This document shows positions 7,826 to 14,081 of a stretch of 29,241 nucleotides of DNA, piece by piece; the stretch's first letter is position 1, and each line of letters opens with the position of its first letter. A program made the position numbers and the translations under genes. The notes beneath the pieces were generated by a model, which saw only the letters and a program-made list of their open reading frames with translations, had not been told where the DNA came from and did no database searches. This DNA comes from a virus: IMG/VR virus record IMGVR_UViG_3300020558_000022, positions 1 through 29,241 of that record. One strand, 5' to 3'.

Positions 7826-8337
7826 ATTTTATTCACCTTTACATTACATTTTTCTAAGAATTCAATACCAGCATCACTGCGATAACTGTTTCGATAATAA
7901 ACAGAGTTGATACCGGACTGATATATTAACTTTGCACAATCAAGACACGGAGCATGAGTGCAAAACATAGTAGAATTATCGCCAGCTTCATTACTTCTAG
8001 CGAGTTTACTGATTGCGTTCGTTTCCGCATGAAGCACCTCTGGTTTAGTTACAAGCTTATATCTTTTCCAAATGTTGGATTCTTTTGGAAGTTGTTGCTC
8101 TTGGTTCGGCCATTGATGTTCAATTTCTTCTGGACTGAGCCAACCGCCAGCATCTCTGTCCATGTATATTTTATCTTCACATGTATTATCCCAACCTGCT
8201 GGCATTCCATTGTAGCCAATAGAAATAATTCTATCCTCTTTTACTATGATAGCACCAACATGAAGTCTTTGAGCCGTAGATAGACCTGCAAATATCTCGG
8301 CCGTTTTCATGTATGCTTCGAGAAATTTTTGTTTCAC
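7822..8337 (-). CDS. cd: Deoxycytidylate (dCMP) deaminase
   Basis: A 171-residue zinc enzyme that converts dCMP to dUMP, supplying dTMP synthesis (T4 Cd has 193 residues). The zinc/catalytic motif is HAETN at 103-107 (H103 ligand, E105 proton shuttle) with the PCLDC motif giving C131 and C134. VGAIIV and GYNGMPAG are typical of the family. A long segment at 52-100 between the substrate loop and HAE is also common in phage dCMP deaminases. ATG 8337 overlaps the SGNH hydrolase stop as ATGA. No thymidylate synthase or dCMP hydroxymethylase is in the window. Confidence 0.93.
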   Translation of the reverse strand: MKQKFLEAYMKTAEIFAGLSTAQRLHVGAIIVKEDRIISIGYNGMPAGWDNTCEDKIYMDRDAGGWLSPEEIEHQWPNQEQQLPKESNIWKRYKLVTKPEVLHAETNAISKLARSNEAGDNSTMFCTHAPCLDCAKLIYQSGINSVYYRNSYRSDAGIEFLEKCNVKVNKI

Positions 8338-8744
8338 TTAGATTGTTCCGCAAGAATTTTATAACCTTTGCCTGTTGGATGAACACCATCACCACTCATG
8401 TGTTCCTTCGGTCGAGGCAAAACAAAATCACCGTACTCTTTTGCAATTTGTTCAATTGCAGTCTGAGGTACAGGTTTGCGTTCCATACCTGGACTAATCC
8501 AAAAAACTCTATCCGCTTTGATAGCTTGACGCATCTTGCGAAGTTCTTGTTCGGTTTTTACACCTTTATGGTCATTGGCGCCTAAGCTAATAATCACAGT
8601 TTTGTAGGACTTACTTGAAGCTTTATCAAGATAGTCTTTATTCCACTGCCAACTATTCCAACCACCACGCGAATAACTAACACATTCTTTTCGGTACATT
8701 GCTGTACCAACCGCAATACTATCACCAATGACCATGCAATCCAT
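8334..8744 (-). CDS. SGNH/GDSL-type hydrolase
   Basis: A compact 136-residue esterase-fold protein. Block I is GDSIAVG with nucleophile S9, the block II glycine is near G28 (SRGGWNS), block III is GAND with N57, and block V is DGVH with D119 and H122: a complete catalytic set. ATG 8744 has GGAG about 8 bases upstream. No signal peptide or membrane segment is seen, so it probably acts in the cytoplasm or in the virion. Substrates of SGNH enzymes range from acyl esters to O-acetyl sugars; none can be assigned. It lies between a metallophosphoesterase and dCMP deaminase. Confidence 0.85.
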   Translation of the reverse strand: MDCMVIGDSIAVGTAMYRKECVSYSRGGWNSWQWNKDYLDKASSKSYKTVIISLGANDHKGVKTEQELRKMRQAIKADRVFWISPGMERKPVPQTAIEQIAKEYGDFVLPRPKEHMSGDGVHPTGKGYKILAEQSK

Positions 8745-8757
8745 AAATTACTCCTAA

Positions 8758-9612
8758 TCAAACTTCAACAAATTTCAACTTGAAGTTATCAGCTTCATAT
8801 TCATAACCAATATAACCGCGAGGGTTACATACAATGCGGGTTGAACCAACCATGTAATCAAACTCATGGTGCGTATGACCATGAGTCCACACTTTGATTT
8901 GTGGATGATTCAAAATAAATTCAGTCAAGTTGGAACTATAAGCACCGTTGACCATCACATCTTTTTCATACTGTGGCTTGGTTGATTGCTTACTAGGTGA
9001 GTGGTGACCAACGACAATAACAGGCATTGTAGGATTACTAGCAATGCTTGTCTTGATAAATTCCAACATTGATTTGTGGTCTTTCACAGAATCTTCTGGT
9101 GAAAACCTTGCTGTACGTGTATGAAAATTTCCATCTTCATCTTTAAAATGTACGACCTCATTACTGTTTTCTATAATGCGATAGTCATTCATATAACGCT
9201 TAATACGATACAAAGTATCAGAATCTTCTTTGTTCATATCCGTCCACAAGGTGCCACCAATGAAAAGGTGGTCATTTAGAACGACACTCTCTTTATCTAG
9301 AACATGAAGATTAGAAAGATAACCAAGATGAGTACGAATAATTCCAATAGACTTAGCGTAATCACCATGATAATGTTCATGATTCCCGGCGATGTATATA
9401 ACGGAAGGGAATCTAGCACAGCATTCTTCAAAGAACGTATGATATTGATTAGACTTATCATTTTCACCCCTCAGATTATAAGAGTCTCGCTCTTTCAAGT
9501 CATTGGCAACACAAATGTCTCCGGACAGGATAAGAACATCAGCATTCTCGGCGTTTTCGAGACTGATAGTTCCAAATTCTAGGTGTAGGTCTGAGCAAAC
9601 CGCAATTTTCAT
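8758..9612 (-). CDS. Calcineurin-like metallophosphoesterase
   Basis: A 284-residue dinuclear-metal phosphoesterase with every motif of the fold: D8/H10 (SDLH), GD at 31-32, GNHE with N77 and H78, then GHH and a C-terminal GHTHH. The class hydrolyses phosphodiesters or phosphomonoesters of nucleotides, proteins or nucleic acids. It is distinct from gp47, the Mre11-like nuclease at 23535. The ATG at 9612 overlaps the preceding stop as ATGA. It follows the new promoter at 9873-9901 and belongs to the same operon as the SGNH hydrolase and dCMP deaminase. Substrate unknown; it resembles stand-alone phage phosphoesterases rather than a repair nuclease. Confidence 0.88.
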   Translation of the reverse strand: MKIAVCSDLHLEFGTISLENAENADVLILSGDICVANDLKERDSYNLRGENDKSNQYHTFFEECCARFPSVIYIAGNHEHYHGDYAKSIGIIRTHLGYLSNLHVLDKESVVLNDHLFIGGTLWTDMNKEDSDTLYRIKRYMNDYRIIENSNEVVHFKDEDGNFHTRTARFSPEDSVKDHKSMLEFIKTSIASNPTMPVIVVGHHSPSKQSTKPQYEKDVMVNGAYSSNLTEFILNHPQIKVWTHGHTHHEFDYMVGSTRIVCNPRGYIGYEYEADNFKLKFVEV

Positions 9613-9854
9613 GTTAAATATTTTCCGATTTCAACTCTTGCTTGAGTCAATGATGGGAATTTTTTCCCGTTAATGTAAATAGACTTTGAAGAATAAACAT
9701 ATATCGTACCAATTTCTGTCTCAAAAGTGTACCGTGTTTTACCCTTCGAATCTTTTTCTTTTGTCTTGCAATGGTAGTCACTGACTAGACCGGAAAACAA
9801 AAGAGTTTCACGCAATTCGTCAGAGATAAGTTTCCGCAAGTAAGCATCATTCAT
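9609..9854 (-). CDS. Small hypothetical protein, first gene of the dCMP deaminase operon
   Basis: An 81-residue protein with a helical N-terminus and a beta-rich centre (YTFETEIGTIYVYSS, then IYINGKKFPSLTQA). No family is recognised. ATG 9854 is preceded by AGGTGG at good spacing and lies 19 bases from the -10 box of a strong promoter, so it is probably among the first phage products. Small leading genes behind early promoters in T4-like phages often encode host-takeover proteins, but nothing here shows such a role. An upstream GTG/TTG extension would run through the promoter and is rejected. Confidence 0.7.
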   Translation of the reverse strand: MNDAYLRKLISDELRETLLFSGLVSDYHCKTKEKDSKGKTRYTFETEIGTIYVYSSKSIYINGKKFPSLTQARVEIGKYLT

Positions 9855-9872
9855 AATTCCACCTTTTGATGC

Positions 9873-9901
9873 AGTATAACACCAAAAGGCGGAACAGTCA
9901 A
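9873..9901 (-). promoter_or_regulatory. Sigma70-like promoter after hsp20 (TTGACT-17-TATACT)
   Basis: TTGACT at 9901-9896 and TATACT at 9878-9873 on the minus strand are 17 bases apart, with TGT just before the -10 (extended -10). The -35 box lies in the loop of the hsp20 terminator hairpin, so terminator and promoter share sequence. The promoter faces the 81-residue gene and the metallophosphoesterase to gp43 operon. Confidence 0.75.
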
Positions 9902-9906
9902 CCACC
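9884..9906 (-). terminator. Hairpin terminator of hsp20, overlapping a promoter
   Basis: The minus strand reads GGTGG, a 9-base loop TTGACTGTT, CCGCC and then TTTT. The stem is five pairs (one G-U) and is followed directly by four U, a short Rho-independent terminator 11 bases after the hsp20 stop. The loop holds the -35 box of the next promoter. Confidence 0.55.
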
Positions 9907-9916
9907 AATCAGGCAA

Positions 9917-10375
9917 TTATTCCTGAAGTAGTTCTTTCTTCTTACTTACCGTAGTGATAGGAATGCGCTTAGGAATGTCTTCCTTTGGAATCACGTTCTC
10001 CAGTTCAACAGACAGAATGCCGTTGTCCAGGCGCGCTCCTTTGACTTTGATTGTGTCTACCAAGTGAACAATCTTCTTGAAGGAACGGGTGGCGATTCCA
10101 CGATGCAAGAAAGAACGGGCATCTTCCGCGGTTTTATTTCCACGGATTACTAGTTCATTCTTTACAATTTCTATTTCAATCTCGTCCTCTTTGAAACCAG
10201 CAACCGCAAGTTCGACGATATAATTATTATCATCTTCTTTTACAATGTTGTGTGGAGGGTAAGTTGTTGTCACTGCCTTCTCCAATGCTTCAAATGCATC
10301 GAAGTAGCGGTCAAAACCAACAGTTGAAGGGACCAAAGGTCCAAAGTTAATACGACCTAGATTTAGGTGAGTCAT
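9917..10375 (-). CDS. hsp20: Small heat-shock protein Hsp20 (alpha-crystallin family)
   Basis: A 152-residue ATP-independent holdase. The alpha-crystallin domain covers about 45-135 (NYIVELAVAGFKEDEIEI, ELVIRGNK, then the FLHRGIATRSF region and NGILSVELENVIP). The basic C-terminal tail carries an IPI anchor motif (RIPITTV) for oligomerisation. ATG 10375 is chosen because of a strong AAAGGAG about 5 bases upstream; a longer frame would read through the leader hairpins. Hsp20 genes are common in T4-like cyanophages, where they presumably protect folding or assembly. The leader contains structures that could make translation temperature-dependent. Confidence 0.93.
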   Translation of the reverse strand: MTHLNLGRINFGPLVPSTVGFDRYFDAFEALEKAVTTTYPPHNIVKEDDNNYIVELAVAGFKEDEIEIEIVKNELVIRGNKTAEDARSFLHRGIATRSFKKIVHLVDTIKVKGARLDNGILSVELENVIPKEDIPKRIPITTVSKKKELLQE

Positions 10376-10381
10376 AGTTTT

Positions 10382-10394
10382 CTCCTTTAAAAAG
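10382..10394 (-). promoter_or_regulatory. Hairpin over the hsp20 ribosome binding site (fourU-like)
   Basis: The minus-strand RNA CUUUUUAAAGGAG can fold with CUUUU pairing to AGGAG around a 3-base loop, five weak pairs that bury the Shine-Dalgarno sequence. A U-run against AGGAG is the hallmark of fourU RNA thermometers, and UUGCU just upstream recalls ROSE elements. The stem is marginal in energy, as thermometers must be. Thermometer function is inferred only. Confidence 0.4.
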
Positions 10395-10406
10395 CAAGTT
10401 AATAAT

Positions 10407-10427
10407 ACCAACCCCGAAGGCATTGGT
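10407..10427 (-). promoter_or_regulatory. UUCG-tetraloop hairpin in the hsp20 leader
   Basis: The minus strand reads ACCAATGCC TTCG GGGTTGGT: eight base pairs (one G-U) with a single bulged G, capped by an exceptionally stable C(UUCG)G tetraloop. It is followed by ATTATT rather than a U-run, so it is not an ordinary terminator. It may insulate or stabilise the 5' end of hsp20 mRNA or position the weaker downstream hairpin. Confidence 0.55.
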
Positions 10428-10438
10428 CCGGCTTCTGG

Positions 10439-10444
10439 ATTATA
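10439..10444 (-). promoter_or_regulatory. Possible -10 element for hsp20 (TATAAT)
   Basis: A perfect TATAAT on the minus strand, about 64 bases before the hsp20 ATG, would start an RNA just ahead of the UUCG hairpin. No -35 box resembling TTGACA is found 16-18 bases upstream, so this may need an activator or be fortuitous. Confidence 0.35.
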
Positions 10445-10469
10445 CAGCCCACACCGGTTTGCTGCTCCC

Positions 10470-10482
10470 ATCCCGAAGGGAT
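10470..10482 (-). repeat. Short perfect inverted repeat ATCCC-TTC-GGGAT
   Basis: A five-pair perfect inverted repeat just after the stop of the 61-residue gene, with no U-run behind it. It shares the core CCTTCGGG with the larger hairpin at 10407-10427, so the leader holds two copies of this core 43 bases apart. Confidence 0.4.
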
Positions 10483-10486
10483 ACTT

Positions 10487-10672
10487 TTATTTAGCAACTT
10501 TTACGAAAGCCGCACCATTTACAAAGTATCTACGTGCTGGATTTTCCTCTTTATAAACCTGAATGAATGTCAGATTGCTATCAATTCTTTTCTCAAACAA
10601 ATTGCTAGTACAGACAATTTCACCTGTATAGATGTTCTTTAGCTTTGTAATTTTTTCTTTCACTTTTTTCAT
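10487..10672 (-). CDS. Small basic conserved protein downstream of regA
   Basis: A 61-residue lysine-rich protein (KLKNIYTGEIV, then IQVYKEENPARRYFVN). Similar short proteins with NIYTGE and VYKEENP segments occur in T4-like marine phages as I recall them, without a known function. ATG 10672 is 13 bases after the regA stop with only a weak GAG as ribosome binding site. It probably belongs to the gp45 to hsp20 operon. Confidence 0.65.
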   Translation of the reverse strand: MKKVKEKITKLKNIYTGEIVCTSNLFEKRIDSNLTFIQVYKEENPARRYFVNGAAFVKVAK

Positions 10673-10685
10673 GATGTTAACTCAA

Positions 10686-11087
10686 TTATTCCTGAGATTT
10701 TTTACCTATATTGTACTTACTCACCAACTGCCATTCATCTTTTTCACGATACGAAATTATCTTAATCTGGTGAATAGGTGCAATCTTGCCTTCCATTATT
10801 TCTGGGTTGACAATCTTAACTAAGCCCCATTCTTCCAAAAGTTTAGCAATAGCATTTCTTCTTTCAATATCGTTATCAATGATGCTAGAAGGTTTTCCGT
10901 CCAATGCAAAAAGTTCTTTAAAATGAACAATGTAGTATTGTCCTCTTTTATGTAAGATATGGCAAGATTGATAGAGCATCTTTTCCTTGCGTGATGACAC
11001 ACCAATCCTAGTTAGTGTCTCTCTTACCTTCAAAAAATCATCTTCTTGCTTTAATTTTACCTCAACAAACGTTGACAAATCGACCAT
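10686..11087 (-). CDS. regA: RegA translational repressor
   Basis: A 133-residue RNA-binding protein (T4 RegA has 122) that blocks initiation on early mRNAs such as those of clamp-loader and clamp genes. The match to T4 RegA is long and clear: EDDFLKVRETLTRIGV, LYQSCHILHKRGQYYIVHFKE, RRNAIAKLLEEWGL and a C-terminal EWQLVSKYNIG. ATG 11087 follows the gp62 stop by one base, with AAGGAA upstream. The order gp44-gp62-regA is that of T4, but the next gene is not gp43. Confidence 0.97.
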   Translation of the reverse strand: MVDLSTFVEVKLKQEDDFLKVRETLTRIGVSSRKEKMLYQSCHILHKRGQYYIVHFKELFALDGKPSSIIDNDIERRNAIAKLLEEWGLVKIVNPEIMEGKIAPIHQIKIISYREKDEWQLVSKYNIGKKSQE

Positions 11088-11088
11088 A

Positions 11089-11472
11089 TCATTTCCTTAA
11101 TCCACCTATATCGGTTTTTTCTTTTAGTTCTTGGATTTGTTCTTCAGTAAGGAGGCGTAAGGCTTCTCGTGCTTTTGCATCCGATAGACCATAGTAGGTC
11201 TTAACACATGCTAAATCTTCACTTTTTTCAGGCTTAACCCACTTATTGAAAGGTCGCTTCTTTGACCTTACGGTATTTAGTAAATAGTCATTTTGCATTG
11301 CCCGGTCTAGGTGATGCCTGCGATTCATTTCGTTCGCATACATGATACAGTCTTTATGATATGACAACGCACGATTGATTAGAAAAGGTGCGTATACAGC
11401 TTCAGTTTCTTCATCAACAATCAGTTGTTTCTTACCCTGAAGAATTTCATTAACAAAATCAAACGGACTCAT
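11089..11472 (-). CDS. 62: Clamp-loader small subunit gp62
   Basis: A 127-residue subunit (T4 gp62 has 187) that joins four gp44 subunits to load the gp45 clamp. Diagnostic segments are VYAPFLINRALSYHKD, NEMNRRHHLD, and KKRPFNKWVKP; the shorter C-terminus is typical of non-coliphage relatives. ATG 11472 overlaps the upstream membrane-protein stop as ATGA. Unlike in T4, two genes separate it from gp44. Confidence 0.93.
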   Translation of the reverse strand: MSPFDFVNEILQGKKQLIVDEETEAVYAPFLINRALSYHKDCIMYANEMNRRHHLDRAMQNDYLLNTVRSKKRPFNKWVKPEKSEDLACVKTYYGLSDAKAREALRLLTEEQIQELKEKTDIGGLRK

Positions 11473-11756
11473 ACAACCATCCTTATCAGACCAACAGTGT
11501 CAATAGTTGTCAGCAGAAGGTAGTTAGCCAACATGCCAAAAGACTTTCTAGTGTAAGCAGCCCAAGCGTACAAAGAACAACCAAGAATCCAAATGGGATA
11601 AAGAATAAGTAGCGGAGGGTTGGGTACAGTGAGCGCCATTGTAATAGAACAGCCAATACTGATAGCCCAAGCCAACAACTCAACGAAAAAACGAAAAGTA
11701 TGAGAGTGGTAGTCATCTTTTATCCAATCAAAAGTTGGCTTCAATAAGTCGTGCAT
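11469..11756 (-). CDS. Small membrane protein between gp44 and gp62
   Basis: A 95-residue protein with about three hydrophobic segments: roughly 22-45 (FFVELLAWAISIGCSITMAL), 49-67 (LLILYPIWILGCSLYAWAA) and 74-94 (MLANYLLLTTIDTVGLIRMV). The N-terminus (FDWIKDDYHSHT) is polar. Motifs such as LYPIWILGCSLYAWAA and SFGMLANYLLLTTID recall a membrane protein that I remember at a similar place in cyanophage genomes. ATG 11756 overlaps the GIY-YIG gene by 16 bases. Function unknown; its place inside the clamp-loader operon might reflect membrane tethering of replication, which is speculation. Confidence 0.75.
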   Translation of the reverse strand: MHDLLKPTFDWIKDDYHSHTFRFFVELLAWAISIGCSITMALTVPNPPLLILYPIWILGCSLYAWAAYTRKSFGMLANYLLLTTIDTVGLIRMVV

Positions 11757-12244
11757 GTATTTTCCAATTGAATCTGTAAAGAACTTATGTCTCTGTTACG
11801 ATAGATTTCATTATTAAATTTTGGCTTCAAATCATATATCAATTGAGTTTCAATGTCTTCCATGGTAACATCACACAATAATGTAGTGTAAACCAAAGGA
11901 ATAATTTTCAGCTTTTGATTCAAATTTTTCCTACCAAAAACTTTCACAAACTTATGTGCGGCTGGATGATTCTCATCGCAACGTTCAGTTCCCCGTATAC
12001 CAGCAAACCACCGACCAATTCTATTTCTAACTGTATGGTTTGAGTGTCCAATATAAACTAGTTCATCATCATGATAGATAAAATATAGGCCGGCACCATC
12101 AATAAAGTCATCAGCTATAACTCCCTTATCAGTCTCAAAATTTGGCTTTATAGAAATAAAATTCGTATATTTTAATTCTTGAATAATTTTTGACGAATAA
12201 TCTTCCGCTGTAACATCAAAGTTACCAAAAACATTTCTTCTCAT
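11741..12244 (-). CDS. GIY-YIG family nuclease
   Basis: A 167-residue protein with a GIY-YIG core: GLYFIYHDDELVYIG at about 52-66, an arginine-bearing helix (TVRNRIGRW) and a glutamate helix (MEDIETQLIYDLKPKFN). The two tyrosine motifs, arginine and glutamate of the catalytic site all appear present. ATG 12244 overlaps the gp44 stop as ATGA; a TTG-initiated extension would overlap gp44 further. Such genes in T4-like phages are often free-standing homing endonucleases that target the flanking conserved gene. No zinc-finger or NUMOD-like DNA-binding tail is evident, so a repair or structure-specific role is also possible. Confidence 0.82.
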   Translation of the reverse strand: MRRNVFGNFDVTAEDYSSKIIQELKYTNFISIKPNFETDKGVIADDFIDGAGLYFIYHDDELVYIGHSNHTVRNRIGRWFAGIRGTERCDENHPAAHKFVKVFGRKNLNQKLKIIPLVYTTLLCDVTMEDIETQLIYDLKPKFNNEIYRNRDISSLQIQLENTCTTY

Positions 12245-13176
12245 TTGAACTCCACACTGACCATCAATTCGGTCAAACATGCAACGGTGTTAATCTCAGC
12301 ATCTGCAACAAATGCTTGTTTGTACTGATAGTCAGCTAAAATAATAACTGCTTGCGGAATGCTTTGAGGTTGCAAAACATCATACAGACTATCATAAATC
12401 TTACGATAGAGATTTGCTGCATCAATATCATTCGAAGCAACCCACTTACGAATTGCACCAAAGTTTTTCTCTTTCAGGTAACCAACAATCTCATCGATTG
12501 TGATATCACCAATTTGTGCAAGAATGCCAGTGTCGATTGTCTTGGTGTCATTCGAAGAATAACGCTGCAACTCGTTAAGCACACGCCGAAAATCAGGAAA
12601 ATGTTTCTTGATAACTTCAGCGATAACTTTCTGGTCGAAGTTTACACCTTCTTCATTCAGAATATTATTGACACGTTTAAAGAACTGAGAAGCCATAGTT
12701 GCTTTCTCAGAAGCTTTCATTGTGAAATCAATAACTGCACAACGAGAGTGCAGTGGTTCAATCATCTTGTTCTTGAAGTTACAAGTAAAGATGAAAGAAC
12801 AATTCGAAGCAAATTCTTCAATGACATTACGAAAAGCAGCTTGAGCATTTGTGGAAAGATAGTCGGCCTCATCAACAATAATAACTTTACGACCACCAGT
12901 GAACGACATGGTCGAAGCAAAGTTTTTGATTTTGGAACGAACAACATCAACACCAGTCTCATCTGAACCATTAATGATTAGATAGTCGGCATTGATTTCA
13001 TTACACATTGCTTTTGCAACGGTAGTCTTACCAACACCTGCGCCGCCATGCAGCAACAGGTTTGGAATTTCATTTTTGTTCACATAGTCCTGAAAGGGCT
13101 TCTTCATTCTTTCAGGAAGAATACACTCAGCTACAGTTTTAGGACGGTGTTTCTCCGTCCAAAGAAGATGTTCCAT
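12241..13176 (-). CDS. 44: Clamp-loader large subunit gp44 (AAA+ ATPase)
   Basis: The 311-residue ATPase (T4 gp44 has 319) that opens and loads the sliding clamp. The N-terminus LWTEKHRPKTVAECI is the RFC/gp44 signature; Walker A is GAGVGKT at 45-51, Walker B VIIVDEADYL with D102/E103, and the arginine-finger SRC motif is at 144-146. ATG 13176 follows GAGG at normal spacing. gp45 and a 60-residue gene precede it; RegA, encoded downstream, is known in T4 to repress this transcript. Confidence 0.97.
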   Translation of the reverse strand: MEHLLWTEKHRPKTVAECILPERMKKPFQDYVNKNEIPNLLLHGGAGVGKTTVAKAMCNEINADYLIINGSDETGVDVVRSKIKNFASTMSFTGGRKVIIVDEADYLSTNAQAAFRNVIEEFASNCSFIFTCNFKNKMIEPLHSRCAVIDFTMKASEKATMASQFFKRVNNILNEEGVNFDQKVIAEVIKKHFPDFRRVLNELQRYSSNDTKTIDTGILAQIGDITIDEIVGYLKEKNFGAIRKWVASNDIDAANLYRKIYDSLYDVLQPQSIPQAVIILADYQYKQAFVADAEINTVACLTELMVSVEFK

Positions 13177-13200
13177 AATGCCTCATAATAAAAAATAAAA

Positions 13201-13383
13201 TCAAAAAGAAATATTAGAATTCAAATGTGAGTTAAATTCCAAAAGTTTTTCTTTGGTGTGTATGATAACACCATCACTCATCACAATCATTAAACTGTCG
13301 CGTGTTTCAACGACACGGCTAATCATTTTCTTATTGAGAGAATATCTTGTGCCGTTTTTGTCAGTGACAATTAGAAACAACAT
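13201..13383 (-). CDS. Small FlbD-like protein between gp45 and gp44
   Basis: A 60-residue beta-rich protein: FLIVTDKNGTRYSLN, MISRVVETRDSLMIVMSDG and VIIHTKEKLLEF. The pattern of NG turn, residue-rich 'LN' strand and 'DG' turn with a KE helix resembles the small FlbD-type fold of flagellar operons, but this is a loose match. ATG 13383 shares its A with the gp45 stop (TGATG), implying translational coupling to the abundant clamp. In T4 genes 45 and 44 are nearly adjacent, so this is a lineage-specific insertion. Possible partner of clamp or loader. Confidence 0.6.
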   Translation of the reverse strand: MLFLIVTDKNGTRYSLNKKMISRVVETRDSLMIVMSDGVIIHTKEKLLEFNSHLNSNISF

Positions 13384-14066
13384 CAAGCTTCTCCAATGGA
13401 GCCGATTTCAGTTGCAACCCAATATTGAATTGGCTTTGTCGTATGCTTGAAGCTTGCAATACCTTTGAAAGAAATGCTAACTTCATAAGAGCCAGTAATC
13501 ATCTTCAAGTTTTCAGTCTTGAAAAGTACCTTGTATTTCTTACCATTACCATCACAGATTTCAAGTTGATTGGTGTGTGAAGCGGTATTCTTAACATCAA
13601 GAGCACCAACAAAAATCTTACCACCATCAGAATGAACGGAAATCTGAGGTGCACCAAGAGTATTTGCAGCACGTAGTACAAATTCAAAATCAGTCTGTGT
13701 CAAATTAAACACCACATCTGGCGCAGGCATTGAAACAGATTTCTCTGGAGAGTTTTTGATATTGCTTGCATCACAGAAACGATATGTCGTGGTAATACGA
13801 CCACTCTTATCTTTCAGAATAAGTGATTTATTTGCATCTTCAATCTGAAGTGTTGTATCGCCCTCATGAAGGCTGAGTACAGACAAGAATTTATTCAAGT
13901 CAAAGATGCCGAAATTACCAGGAACACTTTCAGTGATAGTAGTTTCAGCCATGACTTGTTTGTTTGCATCACAAGTACGCAGAACATTACCAGAACGGAA
14001 CATTAGTCCATCGTTAATGCTTGCAAAGTTTTTAAGAACACTCAATGTTTCTTTCGAAAGTTTCAT
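13383..14066 (-). CDS. 45: Sliding clamp gp45
   Basis: The 227-residue DNA polymerase processivity clamp (T4 gp45 has 228); it is also the mobile co-activator of late transcription with gp55. The N-terminus MKLSKETLSVLKNFASINDGLMFRSGN matches T4 in order and spacing, and IYDLN-type FDLNKFLSVLSL follows at about 77-88. It is toroidal and binds the C-terminal tails of gp43 and gp55. ATG 14066 has AGAGG upstream. It is the first replisome gene after a glycosyltransferase and a MazZ-like gene. Confidence 0.96.
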   Translation of the reverse strand: MKLSKETLSVLKNFASINDGLMFRSGNVLRTCDANKQVMAETTITESVPGNFGIFDLNKFLSVLSLHEGDTTLQIEDANKSLILKDKSGRITTTYRFCDASNIKNSPEKSVSMPAPDVVFNLTQTDFEFVLRAANTLGAPQISVHSDGGKIFVGALDVKNTASHTNQLEICDGNGKKYKVLFKTENLKMITGSYEVSISFKGIASFKHTTKPIQYWVATEIGSIGEA

Positions 14067-14081
14067 AATATACCTCTAAAA

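Noticed and set aside
10376-10471. N-terminal extension of Hsp20
   Set aside because: The frame reads through a stable UUCG hairpin and a TATAAT box; ATG 10375 has a strong ribosome binding site and fits family length.
10470-10482. Terminator of the 61-residue gene
   Set aside because: The hairpin has only five pairs and no U-run follows.
12352-12966. 204-residue open frame on the plus strand opposite gp44
   Set aside because: It lies wholly inside gp44, whose motifs are intact, and has no family-like sequence or ribosome binding site; it is a shadow frame.
13659-13706. Internal promoter in gp45 (TTGACA-17-TGTACT)
   Set aside because: The -10 matches only four of six positions and the site is inside a conserved coding region.
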